Assembly (NCBI RefSeq): GCF_008692605.1
Contig: NZ_LFCT01000002.1
Location: 212,332-276,331, forward strand
Source: Sphingobium estronivorans
Lineage (GTDB): Bacteria; Pseudomonadota; Alphaproteobacteria; Sphingomonadales; Sphingomonadaceae
DNA length: 64,000 nucleotides
Direction: 5' to 3'
The position numbers and the translations under genes are program-made. Below are positions 35,321-47,466 of the stretch, one piece after another (the stretch's first letter is position 1; every line of letters starts with the position of its first letter). The notes beneath the pieces are model-generated. The model was given only the letters and a program-made list of their open reading frames with translations, did not search any database and was not told the origin of the DNA.

Positions 35321-36943
35321 ATGCGTCTGCGGTCCCTGGCTTTCGCTCCGTTCCTCGCGCTCGCCACTCCAGGCGTGGCAATGGCCGAGGCTTCCCCTGC
35401 CATCTCCAGCGAGGCCATTCGGGCCGATATCGGCTTTCTGGCCGACGACCTGCTGGAAGGGCGCGACGCGGGCACGCGCGGCTATGACATTGCCGCCCGC
35501 TATGTTGCCGCGCGGTTCGAGACGCTGGGTCTGCAACAGGCGGTGCCGGATAGTTGGTATCAGCCGGTGACGCTCGCCGTCGCTCGGCTGGACCGGGCAT
35601 CGGTGCCTTCACTGACCATTGGCGGCAAACGCTTCACCGACGATGTCGCCATCGGCGCCTTCGGCCGAGAGCTGCAACAGAGCGTGGAAGCGCAGGCCGT
35701 GTTCGTCGGCTATGGCCTGAAATCGGACCGCGAGAAGATCGACGATTATGCGGGCCTGAACCTCAAGGGCAAGTTCGCGGTCGCGCTGTCCGGTTCGCCG
35801 GTCGGGATGCCCAGCGAGATCGGCGCGCACCTCGCTTCCGAAAAATCGCTCGCCGCGCAACAGGCCGGCGCCATCGGCCTCATCACCATTCCCAGTACCG
35901 GCCTGCTGGCGCGCACGCCCTGGGAGAAGCTCCGTGAACGGGCACAGACGCCGACCGTGAGTTGGCTGGAAAAGGACGGCCAGCCCTATGTCCGCACGCC
36001 CGCCATTCGCGCGACCGGCTATGTGACCGGGACCGCCGCCGATGCGCTGCTCGCCGGGTCGGGCAAAAGCATCGCCGCCATCCGCGCGCAGGCCGAGAAG
36101 AAGGGCGTCCGGCCCAAGGGCTTCGCGCTCAAACCCACTATTCGGATCGACCGCGCCAGCACCGTCGAAACCGCGCCCAGCCGCAATGTGCTGGCGGTGC
36201 TGCCCGGATCCGACCCGGCGCTGTCCCATGAATATGTGCTGCTGATGGCGCATCTTGACCATCTGGGGATCAAGGAAAGCGCCAAGGGACCGGACAAGAT
36301 CTACAATGGCGCGATGGACAACGCCTCAGGCGTGGCGACCATGCTGGCGGTGGCGAAGGCCTTTGCGGAAAGCGGTCGGCGGCCCAAGCGCTCCATCCTG
36401 TTCGCGGCGGTGACGGCGGAGGAGGACGGGCTGCTCGGTTCGCAATATCTGGCCAGGAATCCGGTAATGCCTGCTGGCGGCAAGCTGGTCGGCGTGGTCA
36501 ATCTCGACATGCCGATCCTGACCTATGATTTTCAGGATGTGGTGGCTTTCGGGGCCGAGCATTCGACCCTTGGCCCGATCGTGGAAAAGGCCGCCCGAGC
36601 GGAGGGCGTGTCGCTTTCACCCGATCCGCTGCCGTCCGAGGGTCTGTTCACGCGATCCGACCATTATCGCTTCGTGCAGGAAGGCGTGCCTGCCGTATTC
36701 CTGATGACCGGCTTTGCCGGGCCGGGGAAAGAGGCGTTCGAGCATTTCCTCAAGACCGACTATCATCAGCCCTCCGACCAGATGAGCCTGCCTTTCCATT
36801 GGGAAGCGGCGGCTAAGTTCGCCAAGGTGAACTATGCCATCGCCCGCGAGATCGCGGACGAACCGCAGGCGCCGCTGTGGTACAAGGACGACTTTTTCGG
36901 GGATGCCTTTGCGCCGGATGCGCCGAAGGCGGTGAAACCATGA
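35321..36943 (+). CDS. M28-family aminopeptidase with PA domain, exported
   Basis: A 540-residue precursor with a signal peptide (about 1-22, AMAEA). A PA domain (about 105-245) is inserted before and beside the catalytic core. Zinc ligands and catalytic residues appear in LLMAHLDHLGI, GAMDNASGVATML, AAVTAEEDGLLGSQY, VNLDMP and FTRSDHYRFVQEGVPAVFL, the usual M28 order. It probably trims periplasmic peptides. The ATG at 35321 begins directly with the signal sequence. Confidence 0.92.
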   Translation: MRLRSLAFAPFLALATPGVAMAEASPAISSEAIRADIGFLADDLLEGRDAGTRGYDIAARYVAARFETLGLQQAVPDSWYQPVTLAVARLDRASVPSLTIGGKRFTDDVAIGAFGRELQQSVEAQAVFVGYGLKSDREKIDDYAGLNLKGKFAVALSGSPVGMPSEIGAHLASEKSLAAQQAGAIGLITIPSTGLLARTPWEKLRERAQTPTVSWLEKDGQPYVRTPAIRATGYVTGTAADALLAGSGKSIAAIRAQAEKKGVRPKGFALKPTIRIDRASTVETAPSRNVLAVLPGSDPALSHEYVLLMAHLDHLGIKESAKGPDKIYNGAMDNASGVATMLAVAKAFAESGRRPKRSILFAAVTAEEDGLLGSQYLARNPVMPAGGKLVGVVNLDMPILTYDFQDVVAFGAEHSTLGPIVEKAARAEGVSLSPDPLPSEGLFTRSDHYRFVQEGVPAVFLMTGFAGPGKEAFEHFLKTDYHQPSDQMSLPFHWEAAAKFAKVNYAIAREIADEPQAPLWYKDDFFGDAFAPDAPKAVKP

Positions 36944-36967
36944 ACCGCATCGCGAATTGATGCGGTT
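36943..36967. terminator. Possible terminator hairpin after the M28 gene
   Basis: Nine-bp perfect stem AACCGCATC / GATGCGGTT with a 7-nt loop, starting at the last base of the M28 stop. No T-run follows, so it may be a weak or Rho-assisted end, or only an mRNA 3' stabiliser. Confidence 0.4.
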
Positions 36968-36988
36968 AAGGATATTAGCTTAGGCCCT

Positions 36989-37016
36989 CTTGTGTTGCTT
37001 TTATGCAACATTACAT
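36989..37016 (+). promoter_or_regulatory. clpB: Possible heat-shock (sigma-32-type) promoter of clpB
   Basis: CTTGTG (36989-36994), 14 nt, then CATTACAT (37009-37016), 44 bp before clpB. The -35 half resembles the CTTGAA of RpoH promoters; the -10 match is poor. A GTTGC/GCAAC hairpin lies between them. Suggested mainly because clpB is normally RpoH-controlled. Confidence 0.3.
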
Positions 37017-37060
37017 CGTGACCAGTTTCACGAAGGGGCCAATTCCCAGAAGAGGACAGC

Positions 37061-39640
<2,580 letters not shown>

Positions 39641-39658
39641 TCCACAGAAGCAAAAAAA

Positions 39659-39684
39659 GGGGCGCTTCCGGATGGAAGCGCCCC
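39659..39684. terminator. Bidirectional terminator between clpB and the receptor gene
   Basis: Eleven-bp perfect stem GGGGCGCTTCC / GGAAGCGCCCC with a 4-nt loop. There is a T-rich tail on the plus strand (TTCTTC) and AAAAAAA in front, which gives a T7 run on the minus strand. It serves both convergent genes. Confidence 0.9.
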
Positions 39685-39711
39685 TTCTTCATTCGGATTG
39701 CGGCAGGCCGA

Positions 39712-42702
39712 TCAGTAATCGACCTTCACGCCGACGCGGAACCAGCGGCCGGTGAAGCCGGCGCCTTCCCAGGCCACGTTATAGTTGTAACCCAGGCTGT
39801 AGGTCTGGCCCGGATTGAAGTCCGGCTTCGTGTCGAGCAGGTTCATGACGTTGGCGTAGAGGGTGAACTGGTCGGCGACCTTCACGCTGGCCGTCATGTC
39901 GAGATCGATCCAACGCTTGGCGCGGCACTTGAACGGCGAGCCGTCGCGATAGGTGTAGACCGAAGCGCCCGTGCTGGCTTCGCAATCGCCCTTCACGCCT
40001 TCATAGTCGATCGAGGCCATGTCATAACCGGACGTGTAATAGGCGGTCAGGTTGAGGAAGGCCTTGTCGTTGAAGTCGAGCGTGTTGCTCCAGGTCCCAC
40101 GCCATTTCGGCGCACCCGAGCAGGACGTCACGTCGCACGGGCTGAGCGTGCCGTCATAGCGCTGGACGACGCCGCCGACCGTTTTCTGCAGCTTCATCAG
40201 ATAGGACGCGTTCACGCTGCTGGTCAGACGGATGTTGCTGCCCAGATCGAAACGCCCCGTCGCCGAGAAGTCCAGACCCGAAGCGATCTGCGAATCCGAG
40301 TTCACGAACGAATATTCGATGAAGCCCAGAACCGGCAGCGCGCTCGGGTGATCGGGATCGGGGATACCCGGCTTGACCGTCAGACCCGGCAGATTCACGA
40401 CGCCGTTATTCTGATAATAGAGCGTCGGGACTTCCGAATAATCGGGGCTACCGATCAGGCCCTTGATCTTGATGTGCCAATAGTCGGCGGTGAAGGAGAA
40501 GCGCGAAGACGGCTCGAACACGGCACCCAGCGTGTAGGAAGTCGACTTTTCAGGCTTCAGTTCCGGATTGCCGATGGCGGTCAGACCATAGGAATAGGGC
40601 AGCGATGCATAGGCGTTGCCGCCGTGAGCCTGGATGAAGGCAGCGCCTTCCGGCGTCGTCGGATCGATCGTCGTCGTGACATAACCGGTGGTCGGCAGAC
40701 CATAGGCCTCGTTGAAGCTCGGGATGCGGAAGCCCTTCGAGAAGGTGCCGCGCAGACGGACCTGCTCGATCGGCTTCACGATCGCGGTGAACTTCGGCGA
40801 GAAATTCTTCTGGCCCGACGAATAATTGTCGTAACGGCCCGAAGCGTTCAGCGACAGCTGGTCGAAGACCGGGGCGTCCAGTTCGAAGAAAGCCGACTTG
40901 ACGTTACGGCTGCCGATCGCGCCCACGGCGTTGATGCTGTAATAACGCTCGGACGGATTGTCGTTGTTCGGCGGATTGGCGCTCGGATTGTCGATCGATT
41001 CGTGACGATAGGCGCCGCCGATGGCGAGCTTCAGCGCGCCGCCGGGCAGCTGGAAGAATTCCTTGGCCAGCGTGGCCTGGACCTGCCACAGTTCCGAGCT
41101 CGACTTGTTGACGTTGACCGGCGCGATATAGTTGCGCAGCTCTTCCGAATTGGCGGCCGGATTGATGAAGTTCCACGAACCGTCATTGATCACGTCGACC
41201 AGATGCTGGGCGAAGAGAAAGTTCTTGTTCGTGACCTTCAGATCGACGCGCGACCAGGTGAAGTTCGCGTCATAGTCCCAGCCCGTGCCGAAGGAGCCGT
41301 TGATCCCGGCGGCCGCGCGGTAGGTCTTGGCATCGCTGAACGTTTCGCGCGGACGATCATAGCGATAGTTGACGCGAGCGAGCTGGCCCGACGAGGCGAA
41401 GGGATTGTTCGGGTTCAGCGTACCGTTCGCAGCGGTGCAGGTCACGGTGCCCTGCGGGCAGACATAGACCGGCAGCAGGACCGGGCTGAGGACGAAAGTG
41501 TCGCCGCCCGCGGCGGTCTGACCGGCGAAGGTCAGCGGCGCAATCGAGGACGCCGTCTTGACATTATAGAAGTTGAACATCGCATAGGCCTGGGCGCTGC
41601 TGCCCACATTGACCGTGGCGTGCAACGCGCCACCGATCCGTTCGATCGACGGCTGGGCCTGCAGATAATCCTTGACGTTATCCTGCTGGCACTGCTGCGC
41701 CGTCGCGCCGAGCGCCGCCTGCTGCGCCGGAGTCAACGTGATCGACGTCAGGTCGCGACATCCGGCTGCCGGATTGGCGAGTACCCAGTTGCCGCTCGGC
41801 GTCAGCGTGGTCGGATCATACGGACGCATGACGGGCACACGTGTGGACCCGATGCTCAGGATCGTGCCGTCGCTCTGGACGCCGTTGATGACGTTGTTGG
41901 CGAGGCAGCTTCCCGCCTCGTTGCAATAGGAGCTGAGATCGGCCGAGTTCCAGGGAAAGCCACGATCGCGGGCATAGAGCGGATCGCTCTTCTGATATTC
42001 GCCGTTGATGTAGATGTTGAAGCCGTCTTCGTTGAGCTTGCCATAGCCGTAGGTCGCGTCGATCCGGCGCTCCCCGGCGTCGCCGCGCTGCGAAATGCCG
42101 GCTGAGGCATTGGCGTGCAGACCGACGATTTCCTTCTTGACGATGACGTTGACCACGCCCGCGACGGCGTCCGCGCCATAGGTAGCCGACGCGCCGTCCT
42201 GCAGCACGTCGATGCGGTCGACGATGGCGTCCGGCATCGCGTTCAGGTCGACGAAGTTGCGGTGGCCGTCATCCGCCAGCGGATAAGGCGCGCTGCGCAG
42301 GCCGTCGAACAGGGTCAGCGTGTTGCCGCTGCCCAGACCGCGCAGCGACACGGCGGTCGCGCCAGTCGCGAAGTTGAAGCTGTTCCAGCTCTTGCTCATC
42401 GAACCCGCATTGTTCGCGGAGATCGACTGGACGGCATCGGAAATGGTGTTGACGCCGCGCTTGGACAGTTCTTCCGAACTGAGGACCGTCAGCGGAGCGG
42501 CTGTCGCCGTCGACGGATTGCGGAAGATGGAACCGGTAACGACGATGGTTTCGCCCGCCGTGTCAGCCTCAGCCTGCTGGTCGGCAGCCTGGGGAGCCTG
42601 TGCGAATGCGGGTGCGGAGAAGGCCGCGAGGCCGGCGCCGACAAGCGTCAACGCCTGGAGAGCCGCGCCACCGCGCAGCCCGATCTTGGTTATGCTCTTC
42701 AC
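39712..42702 (-). CDS. TonB-dependent outer-membrane receptor
   Basis: A 996-residue precursor with a signal peptide ending near residue 34 (APAFAQ), a TonB-box-like GETIVVTG stretch, a plug domain (about 55-180, with LRGLGSGNTLTLFDGLR and ASATYGADAVAGVVNVIVKK) and a large beta-barrel ending in the aromatic FRVGVKVDY. The start is GTG 42702 with AAGGGA 7 nt upstream; longer frames lack a signal sequence. The style is that of sphingomonad receptors for large substrates (oligosaccharides, siderophores, plant compounds). The ligand is not predictable, and no transporter or hydrolase genes adjoin it. Confidence 0.92.
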   Translation of the reverse strand: MKSITKIGLRGGAALQALTLVGAGLAAFSAPAFAQAPQAADQQAEADTAGETIVVTGSIFRNPSTATAAPLTVLSSEELSKRGVNTISDAVQSISANNAGSMSKSWNSFNFATGATAVSLRGLGSGNTLTLFDGLRSAPYPLADDGHRNFVDLNAMPDAIVDRIDVLQDGASATYGADAVAGVVNVIVKKEIVGLHANASAGISQRGDAGERRIDATYGYGKLNEDGFNIYINGEYQKSDPLYARDRGFPWNSADLSSYCNEAGSCLANNVINGVQSDGTILSIGSTRVPVMRPYDPTTLTPSGNWVLANPAAGCRDLTSITLTPAQQAALGATAQQCQQDNVKDYLQAQPSIERIGGALHATVNVGSSAQAYAMFNFYNVKTASSIAPLTFAGQTAAGGDTFVLSPVLLPVYVCPQGTVTCTAANGTLNPNNPFASSGQLARVNYRYDRPRETFSDAKTYRAAAGINGSFGTGWDYDANFTWSRVDLKVTNKNFLFAQHLVDVINDGSWNFINPAANSEELRNYIAPVNVNKSSSELWQVQATLAKEFFQLPGGALKLAIGGAYRHESIDNPSANPPNNDNPSERYYSINAVGAIGSRNVKSAFFELDAPVFDQLSLNASGRYDNYSSGQKNFSPKFTAIVKPIEQVRLRGTFSKGFRIPSFNEAYGLPTTGYVTTTIDPTTPEGAAFIQAHGGNAYASLPYSYGLTAIGNPELKPEKSTSYTLGAVFEPSSRFSFTADYWHIKIKGLIGSPDYSEVPTLYYQNNGVVNLPGLTVKPGIPDPDHPSALPVLGFIEYSFVNSDSQIASGLDFSATGRFDLGSNIRLTSSVNASYLMKLQKTVGGVVQRYDGTLSPCDVTSCSGAPKWRGTWSNTLDFNDKAFLNLTAYYTSGYDMASIDYEGVKGDCEASTGASVYTYRDGSPFKCRAKRWIDLDMTASVKVADQFTLYANVMNLLDTKPDFNPGQTYSLGYNYNVAWEGAGFTGRWFRVGVKVDY

Positions 42703-43023
42703 AATCCAGTCCCTTGCTCTGGAGTCATGTGGATCGCTCCACATGCTTGTTTGCGACGTGCGAAAGGAGCAACGGAGCCCGACAGCAGTCCCCTCCCACA
42801 CGTACTACCGGGCAGTGTGCGCAGTCGTTTTATGGGTGTAAAGCAATGTGATCGAGGGCTAAGGCGGATTTGACGCAAACTGTAGCAATTATGCAACAAA
42901 GGCCTTGCAGCCTGTTGGACAGCCATATAATAATAATGTTACAGCACCGTGTTTCCGGGCAAAATTTTTGCTTGGAAGGCACCGTAACGAACAAATTAAA
43001 TTATCGTTCCCTGTAACATTGTT
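42703..43023. other. AT-rich 321-bp region upstream of the TonB-dependent receptor
   Basis: No gene is visible. The stretch is markedly more AT-rich than its surroundings, especially 42900-43023 (CATATAATAATAATG, AAATTAAATTATCG), and contains GCAATTATGCAAC-like runs. It lies upstream of the receptor and downstream of the M23 peptidase gene, so it should hold the receptor promoter and control sites. I see no clear terminator for the M23 gene. Confidence 0.5.
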
Positions 43024-43860
43024 TCAATTTTTCGGCATCGGTCCAACCAGCAGAAGAGGGTCGATCCGCGCCTCATTCCACTTCATGCCCCAATGAAGAT
43101 GGGGTCCGGTTGCCCGGCCGGTGGCGCCGATCGCCCCGATGCGCTGTCCCTGAACCACATGCTGTCCCAGAATCACATCGATCCGCGACAGGTGCAGAAA
43201 CGCGCTGTTGAGACCATGGCCATGGTCGATCATCAGCAGGTTGCCCTCCAGCGTGTAGGGATGGTCGGCGGCCAGGATCACCACGCCGTCGGCGGGCGCA
43301 ACGACCGGTTCGCCGGTCGCTCCGGCAATATCCACGCCGCCATGATAGGCGCCCGGTTGCCCCTGATAGATGCGCTGCGATCCGAACAGGCCCGAAATGC
43401 GGCCCGTGCGGGGCCAGATGAAGCCTTGGCGCCAACCCCGCGCCTCCGTCACCTTGTCCCGGGCGGCGGCGATCCGTTCCAGTTCGGGTTGGCGGAGCGC
43501 AAGGAAGGTCTCGCTGTTCCGGGTGGGGCGCAGAGGGGCGTTGACCCGCTCGAGCCGCCAGGCGCGAGGCGAAACGGTGAGCGGGCGATCGAGCGTACGG
43601 CCATCGGCGAGCCGCGCGACGAGGCTGGCTTGCGGCGGCGCGTCGCGGTCGAAGGCGATGAGGAAACGACCGTCAGCGTCGACCGGAACGGGCCGGCCGT
43701 TGAAACGGAGTTCGACGGTGCCGGCGGGCGCGGTGCCGAGCAGCGTGCCGCCCTGCGTCGGCGTTCCGGCCAGGACGATCCCGTCGGCAAACGGCGCGGC
43801 CGATGGCGCGACCGTCGCACCGGTCAGCGCCAGCGCGACAGCGGCGATCCAGCGTCTCAT
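43024..43860 (-). CDS. M23/LytM-family peptidoglycan endopeptidase, exported
   Basis: A 278-residue precursor with a signal peptide (about 1-24). The C-terminal LytM domain (about 165-270) has the zinc motif HGGVD (first H and D) and HLHWG, plus GATGRATGP before it. The N-terminal part (about 30-120) is a beta domain rich in GTAPAGTVEL-type strands. It would cut peptide crosslinks of peptidoglycan. It abuts the DUF2093 gene with no spacing and is third in the xseA operon. Confidence 0.9.
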   Translation of the reverse strand: MRRWIAAVALALTGATVAPSAAPFADGIVLAGTPTQGGTLLGTAPAGTVELRFNGRPVPVDADGRFLIAFDRDAPPQASLVARLADGRTLDRPLTVSPRAWRLERVNAPLRPTRNSETFLALRQPELERIAAARDKVTEARGWRQGFIWPRTGRISGLFGSQRIYQGQPGAYHGGVDIAGATGEPVVAPADGVVILAADHPYTLEGNLLMIDHGHGLNSAFLHLSRIDVILGQHVVQGQRIGAIGATGRATGPHLHWGMKWNEARIDPLLLVGPMPKN

Positions 43861-44070
43861 CTACAGGTTACGCGCCTTCAATTCCGCCTGGGCGGAGAGT
43901 TCGGCGCTGGCATAGGGTTCCTGCCGGGCAATGCTCCAGTAGCGCAGATCATCCAGCGGGATCTTCTGGCCGCTGACGGCGCAGACGACATGGTCGCCGG
44001 TCTGAAGCACGCGGAAGCTGTAGGCCATATAATGCAGCCGGGCCGGGCGGTCGCGGTTGGACATCAGCAT
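43861..44070 (-). CDS. DUF2093 protein
   Basis: A 69-residue soluble protein matching the DUF2093 family, found mainly in alphaproteobacteria. ARLHYMAYSFRVLQTGDHVVCAVSGQKIPLDDLRYWSIARQEPYAS is the characteristic core, with a cysteine (CAVSG) that might belong to a reduced zinc-ribbon. Function unknown. It lies between xseA and an M23 peptidase gene. The start is 44070 or 44064. Confidence 0.88.
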   Translation of the reverse strand: MLMSNRDRPARLHYMAYSFRVLQTGDHVVCAVSGQKIPLDDLRYWSIARQEPYASAELSAQAELKARNL

Positions 44071-44102
44071 GGATCAAACGGCCTTTCCTGAACGCAGCGG
44101 CA

Positions 44103-45599
44103 TCAGGAAAACAAATCCTGTTGCCCGCTGTCCTGCCCTTCGCGCGGCTTGCGGGGAGGGCGGGATGGAGTCGATATAGCCTCGGCGGGCGGCTTCTCAA
44201 GGGGGGTGGCACCTTCAATGGCCGCGTCGACCGCGCCGTCGCGGAAGTGCAGGCTGACGGCGCCCGCCGCCTGCGCCTCCGCCACCGATTTGACCAGCCG
44301 GTCGCCCGTCATCACCCGCGCAAAGCCGCGCTGCAGGGGCAGGTCGGGATCGACCGAGGTGAACAGGCGCGAAATGCGGTCGAACGCCGTGGCACGGTCA
44401 CGATAGACCCGTTCCAGATAATCGGGGCGCAGTTGCAGGTGCCCGACGCGTTCCTTGGCGCGGCTGACATAGTGCTGGAGCAGCGCGGGGCGCAGCGCGC
44501 CGCTCGCCTGCCCCAGATGGGCGCGGGCATCGGCGACACGGTGGCGCAGGCCGCTGGCCATGCCCTCCGACAACTGGTCCAGCCGTTGGCGCTGGGGCGC
44601 GAGCAGCGTGTCGGGCGTGGGCATCAGCCGCATCTGCATTTCCAGCCGCTCGCGCGCTTGGCCAGCGCCACGCCGCACCGCCCGATCCATGCGCAGCCCC
44701 TGTTCGGTCAGCATCGCCAGCAATTCCGCCCGCACCGGCACCGCCATTTCCGCCGCGGCGGTCGGCGTCGGGGCGCGCATGTCGGCGGCATAATCGCAGA
44801 GCGTGGTATCCGTCTCATGCCCCACGGCGGAGATGATCGGGATCGAGCATTCCGCCACCGCGCGGACGACGATCTCCTCATTGAAGCTCCACAGATCCTC
44901 GATGGAACCGCCGCCGCGCGCCACGATCACCAGATCGGGCCGGGGCAACGGACCACCGGGCCGCATGGCGCTGAAGCCGTGCACGGCGCGGGCGATCTGC
45001 TCCGCCGCGCCCTGCCCCTGCACCAGCACCGGCCAGAGCAGCACCTGCGTCGGGCAGCGATCCTCCAGACGGTGGAGAATGTCGCGAATCACCGCCCCCG
45101 TGGGCGACGTCACGACGCCGATGACGCGCGGCATGAAGGGCAGGCGGCGCTTGCGGTCGCGGTCGAACAGCCCTTCCGCGGCAAGCTTCTGCTTCAATTT
45201 TTCGAGAAGCGCCATCAACGCGCCCTCGCCCGCCAACTCCATCCGCTCGATCACCATCTGATATTTGGAGCGGCCGGGATAGGTGGTCAGCTTGCCGGTG
45301 GCGATCACCTCCACCCCGTCCTGCGGCGCGAAGGGCAGGCGCGCCGCCCCACCCTTCCACATCACGCCGTCGATCACGGCATTGTCGTCCTTCAGGCAGA
45401 GATAGATGTGGCCCGATCCCGCCCGCTTGAAGCCGGAAATCTCCCCGCGCAGCCGGACATGACCGAAGCGGTCCTCAACCGTTCGCTTCAACATGGCCGA
45501 CAATTCACTCACCGAAAGCGGCGGCGCGTTGTCCCCCGCGCGTTCCTCGGCTAACAGGCGCCCCGAGACATCGAAACCAGCTTCATATTCCGGGGACAT
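44103..45599 (-). CDS. xseA: Exodeoxyribonuclease VII large subunit
   Basis: A 498-residue protein with an N-terminal OB-fold ([44 protein letters not shown], about 28-70), then the catalytic domain with [22 protein letters not shown] and [28 protein letters not shown], and a long coiled coil at the C-terminus. It degrades single-stranded DNA with XseB, whose gene is not in this window. ATG 45599 is chosen; ATG 45614 would run past the purD start. Confidence 0.94.
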   Translation of the reverse strand: MSPEYEAGFDVSGRLLAEERAGDNAPPLSVSELSAMLKRTVEDRFGHVRLRGEISGFKRAGSGHIYLCLKDDNAVIDGVMWKGGAARLPFAPQDGVEVIATGKLTTYPGRSKYQMVIERMELAGEGALMALLEKLKQKLAAEGLFDRDRKRRLPFMPRVIGVVTSPTGAVIRDILHRLEDRCPTQVLLWPVLVQGQGAAEQIARAVHGFSAMRPGGPLPRPDLVIVARGGGSIEDLWSFNEEIVVRAVAECSIPIISAVGHETDTTLCDYAADMRAPTPTAAAEMAVPVRAELLAMLTEQGLRMDRAVRRGAGQARERLEMQMRLMPTPDTLLAPQRQRLDQLSEGMASGLRHRVADARAHLGQASGALRPALLQHYVSRAKERVGHLQLRPDYLERVYRDRATAFDRISRLFTSVDPDLPLQRGFARVMTGDRLVKSVAEAQAAGAVSLHFRDGAVDAAIEGATPLEKPPAEAISTPSRPPRKPREGQDSGQQDLFS

Positions 45600-45606
45600 G
45601 GGCGAA

Positions 45607-46890
45607 ATGAACATCCTTCTGTTGGGCGGCGGCGGCCGCGAACATGCTCTGGCGTGGAAGCTGGCGCAATCGCCGGCTCTCGACACCCTTTATGCCGCGC
45701 CGGGCAACCCCGGCATAGCCCAGCATGCGACGCTGGTCGACCTTGATGCCACGGATCATCGCGCGGTGGTCGATTTCTGCCTGCGCCACAGCATCGGCCT
45801 GGTCGTGATCGGGCCGGAAGCGCCGCTGGTCGATGGCCTCGCCGACAATCTGCGGGTCAAGGGCTATCCGGTCTTCGGCCCCGGCAAGAGGGCAGCGCAA
45901 CTCGAAGGGTCCAAGGGCTTTACCAAGGATCTCTGCAAACGCGCCAACATCCCGACCGCCGCCTATGAGCGCGTCAGCAGCAAGGACGGAGCCATCGCCG
46001 CACTGGACGATTTCGCGCTGCCGGTGGTCATCAAGGCCGATGGTCTGGCGGCGGGCAAGGGCGTCATCATCGCCGAAACGCGCGACCAGGCTGTCGAGGC
46101 GATCGAGGACATGTTCTCCGGCGCCTTCGGCGCAGCAGGCGCGGAAGTGGTGCTGGAAGAGTTCATGACCGGCGAGGAAGCGAGCTTCTTCGCACTGACC
46201 GACGGCAGCGCGATCCTGCCCTTCGGCTCCGCGCAGGATCACAAACGCGTCGGTGACGGCGATATCGGCCCCAATACCGGCGGCATGGGTGCCTATAGCC
46301 CGGCACGGGTGCTGACGCCCGAGCTGGAAGCACAGGTGATCGAAACGATCATCCGCCCGACCGTGGAAACGTTGGCGGCCGAGGGCATGCCCTATAGCGG
46401 CGTGCTCTACGCGGGCCTCATGCTGACCGCCGAAGGGCCGAAGCTGATCGAATATAATGCCCGCTTCGGCGATCCGGAATGCCAGGTGCTGATGATGCGC
46501 TTCGACGGCGATCTGGTGGACCTGCTGCTCGCCGTGGCGCAGGGCAGGCTGGCCGAACAAGGGCCCGTGCAGTTGGCGGACCGCACCGCCCTCACCATCG
46601 TCATGGCGGCGAACGGCTATCCGGGCACCCCGGAAAAGGGCGGCGCCATTGGCGGCATCGATGCAGCGGAAGCGACCGGCGCACGGGTTTTCCACGCGGG
46701 AACCGCGGACAAGGACGGCACCATCGTCGCCAATGGCGGGCGCGTCCTCAACGTCACAGCGACCGGCGATACGGTGAAGGCCGCGCAGCAGGCCGCCTAT
46801 GCCGCAGTCGACGCGATCGACTTCCCGACCGGCTTCTGCCGGCGCGATATCGGTTGGCGCGAAGTCGCGCGCGAGGAAACATCGCGCTGA
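45607..46890 (+). CDS. purD: Phosphoribosylamine-glycine ligase
   Basis: A 427-residue ATP-grasp enzyme, the second step of purine synthesis (phosphoribosylamine + glycine + ATP to GAR). [23 protein letters not shown] at the start, [23 protein letters not shown] (ATP loop), [23 protein letters not shown] and [12 protein letters not shown] are diagnostic. It starts only 7 bp from the divergent xseA start. Confidence 0.97.
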   Translation: MNILLLGGGGREHALAWKLAQSPALDTLYAAPGNPGIAQHATLVDLDATDHRAVVDFCLRHSIGLVVIGPEAPLVDGLADNLRVKGYPVFGPGKRAAQLEGSKGFTKDLCKRANIPTAAYERVSSKDGAIAALDDFALPVVIKADGLAAGKGVIIAETRDQAVEAIEDMFSGAFGAAGAEVVLEEFMTGEEASFFALTDGSAILPFGSAQDHKRVGDGDIGPNTGGMGAYSPARVLTPELEAQVIETIIRPTVETLAAEGMPYSGVLYAGLMLTAEGPKLIEYNARFGDPECQVLMMRFDGDLVDLLLAVAQGRLAEQGPVQLADRTALTIVMAANGYPGTPEKGGAIGGIDAAEATGARVFHAGTADKDGTIVANGGRVLNVTATGDTVKAAQQAAYAAVDAIDFPTGFCRRDIGWREVAREETSR

Positions 46891-46952
46891 TCCCTTGCCT
46901 GACGCGCGAAAGCGCTCATAAATAAGGCAAGTCAGACAGGGAGGGGTGAGCG

Positions 46953-47462
46953 ATGCAAGAATTTTTCATGGACTATGGGCTGTGGCTGCTGATTGCGCTG
47001 CTGATCGTCATAGGCGTCGTCTTCCTGCTGTCCGGGCGTAAGGGATCGACCGAAGCGCCGGTTGTGGAGGCAAAACAGCCTGCCGCTCCTCTTGCCGCCG
47101 CACCCGTCGTTCCCGTGGCGCCCCCACCTGCGCCGGAGCCGGTTGAAGTCGCCGCTGCGGAACCGGTCGCCGCCGCCCCGGCACCGATCCCGGTTTCGCC
47201 GGCGGTTACGGCCGCGGCGGACGGTCCCGACGATCTGCTCAAGCTGAAGGGCGTGGGCCCCAAGCTCAACATGCTGCTGATTGAACTGGGCGTCACCCGC
47301 TATGCCCAGATTGCCGGGTGGAGCGATACGGACATCGCCGCCATCGACGCGAGGCTGGGTAATTTCAGGGGCCGCCCGGTGCGCGATCACTGGGTCGATC
47401 AGGCGACATATCTGGCAGCCGGCGACATTGCCGGCTTCGAAGCCAAATATGGCAAAATCTGA
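46953..47462 (+). CDS. Membrane-anchored protein with helix-hairpin-helix-like domain
   Basis: A 169-residue protein: N-terminal membrane helix (about 9-28, LWLLIALLIVIGVVFLLSG), an alanine/proline/valine-rich linker (about 38-90) and a C-terminal domain (about 90-165) with LLKLKGVGPKLNMLLIELGVTRYAQIAGWSDTDIAAIDARLG, the helix-hairpin-helix pattern seen in proteins labelled as predicted 5' nucleases or ribosomal-L21-like. No catalytic residues are evident, so DNA binding at the membrane or a structural role is as likely. It lies 62 bp after purD with its own ribosome site (GGGAGGGG). Confidence 0.8.
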   Translation: MQEFFMDYGLWLLIALLIVIGVVFLLSGRKGSTEAPVVEAKQPAAPLAAAPVVPVAPPPAPEPVEVAAAEPVAAAPAPIPVSPAVTAAADGPDDLLKLKGVGPKLNMLLIELGVTRYAQIAGWSDTDIAAIDARLGNFRGRPVRDHWVDQATYLAAGDIAGFEAKYGKI

Positions 47463-47466
47463 CGCG

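Noticed and set aside
46891..46952. Promoter-like TTGCCT-N17-ATAAAT before the HHH gene
   Set aside because: Only about half of the consensus bases match; could be chance in a 62-bp gap.
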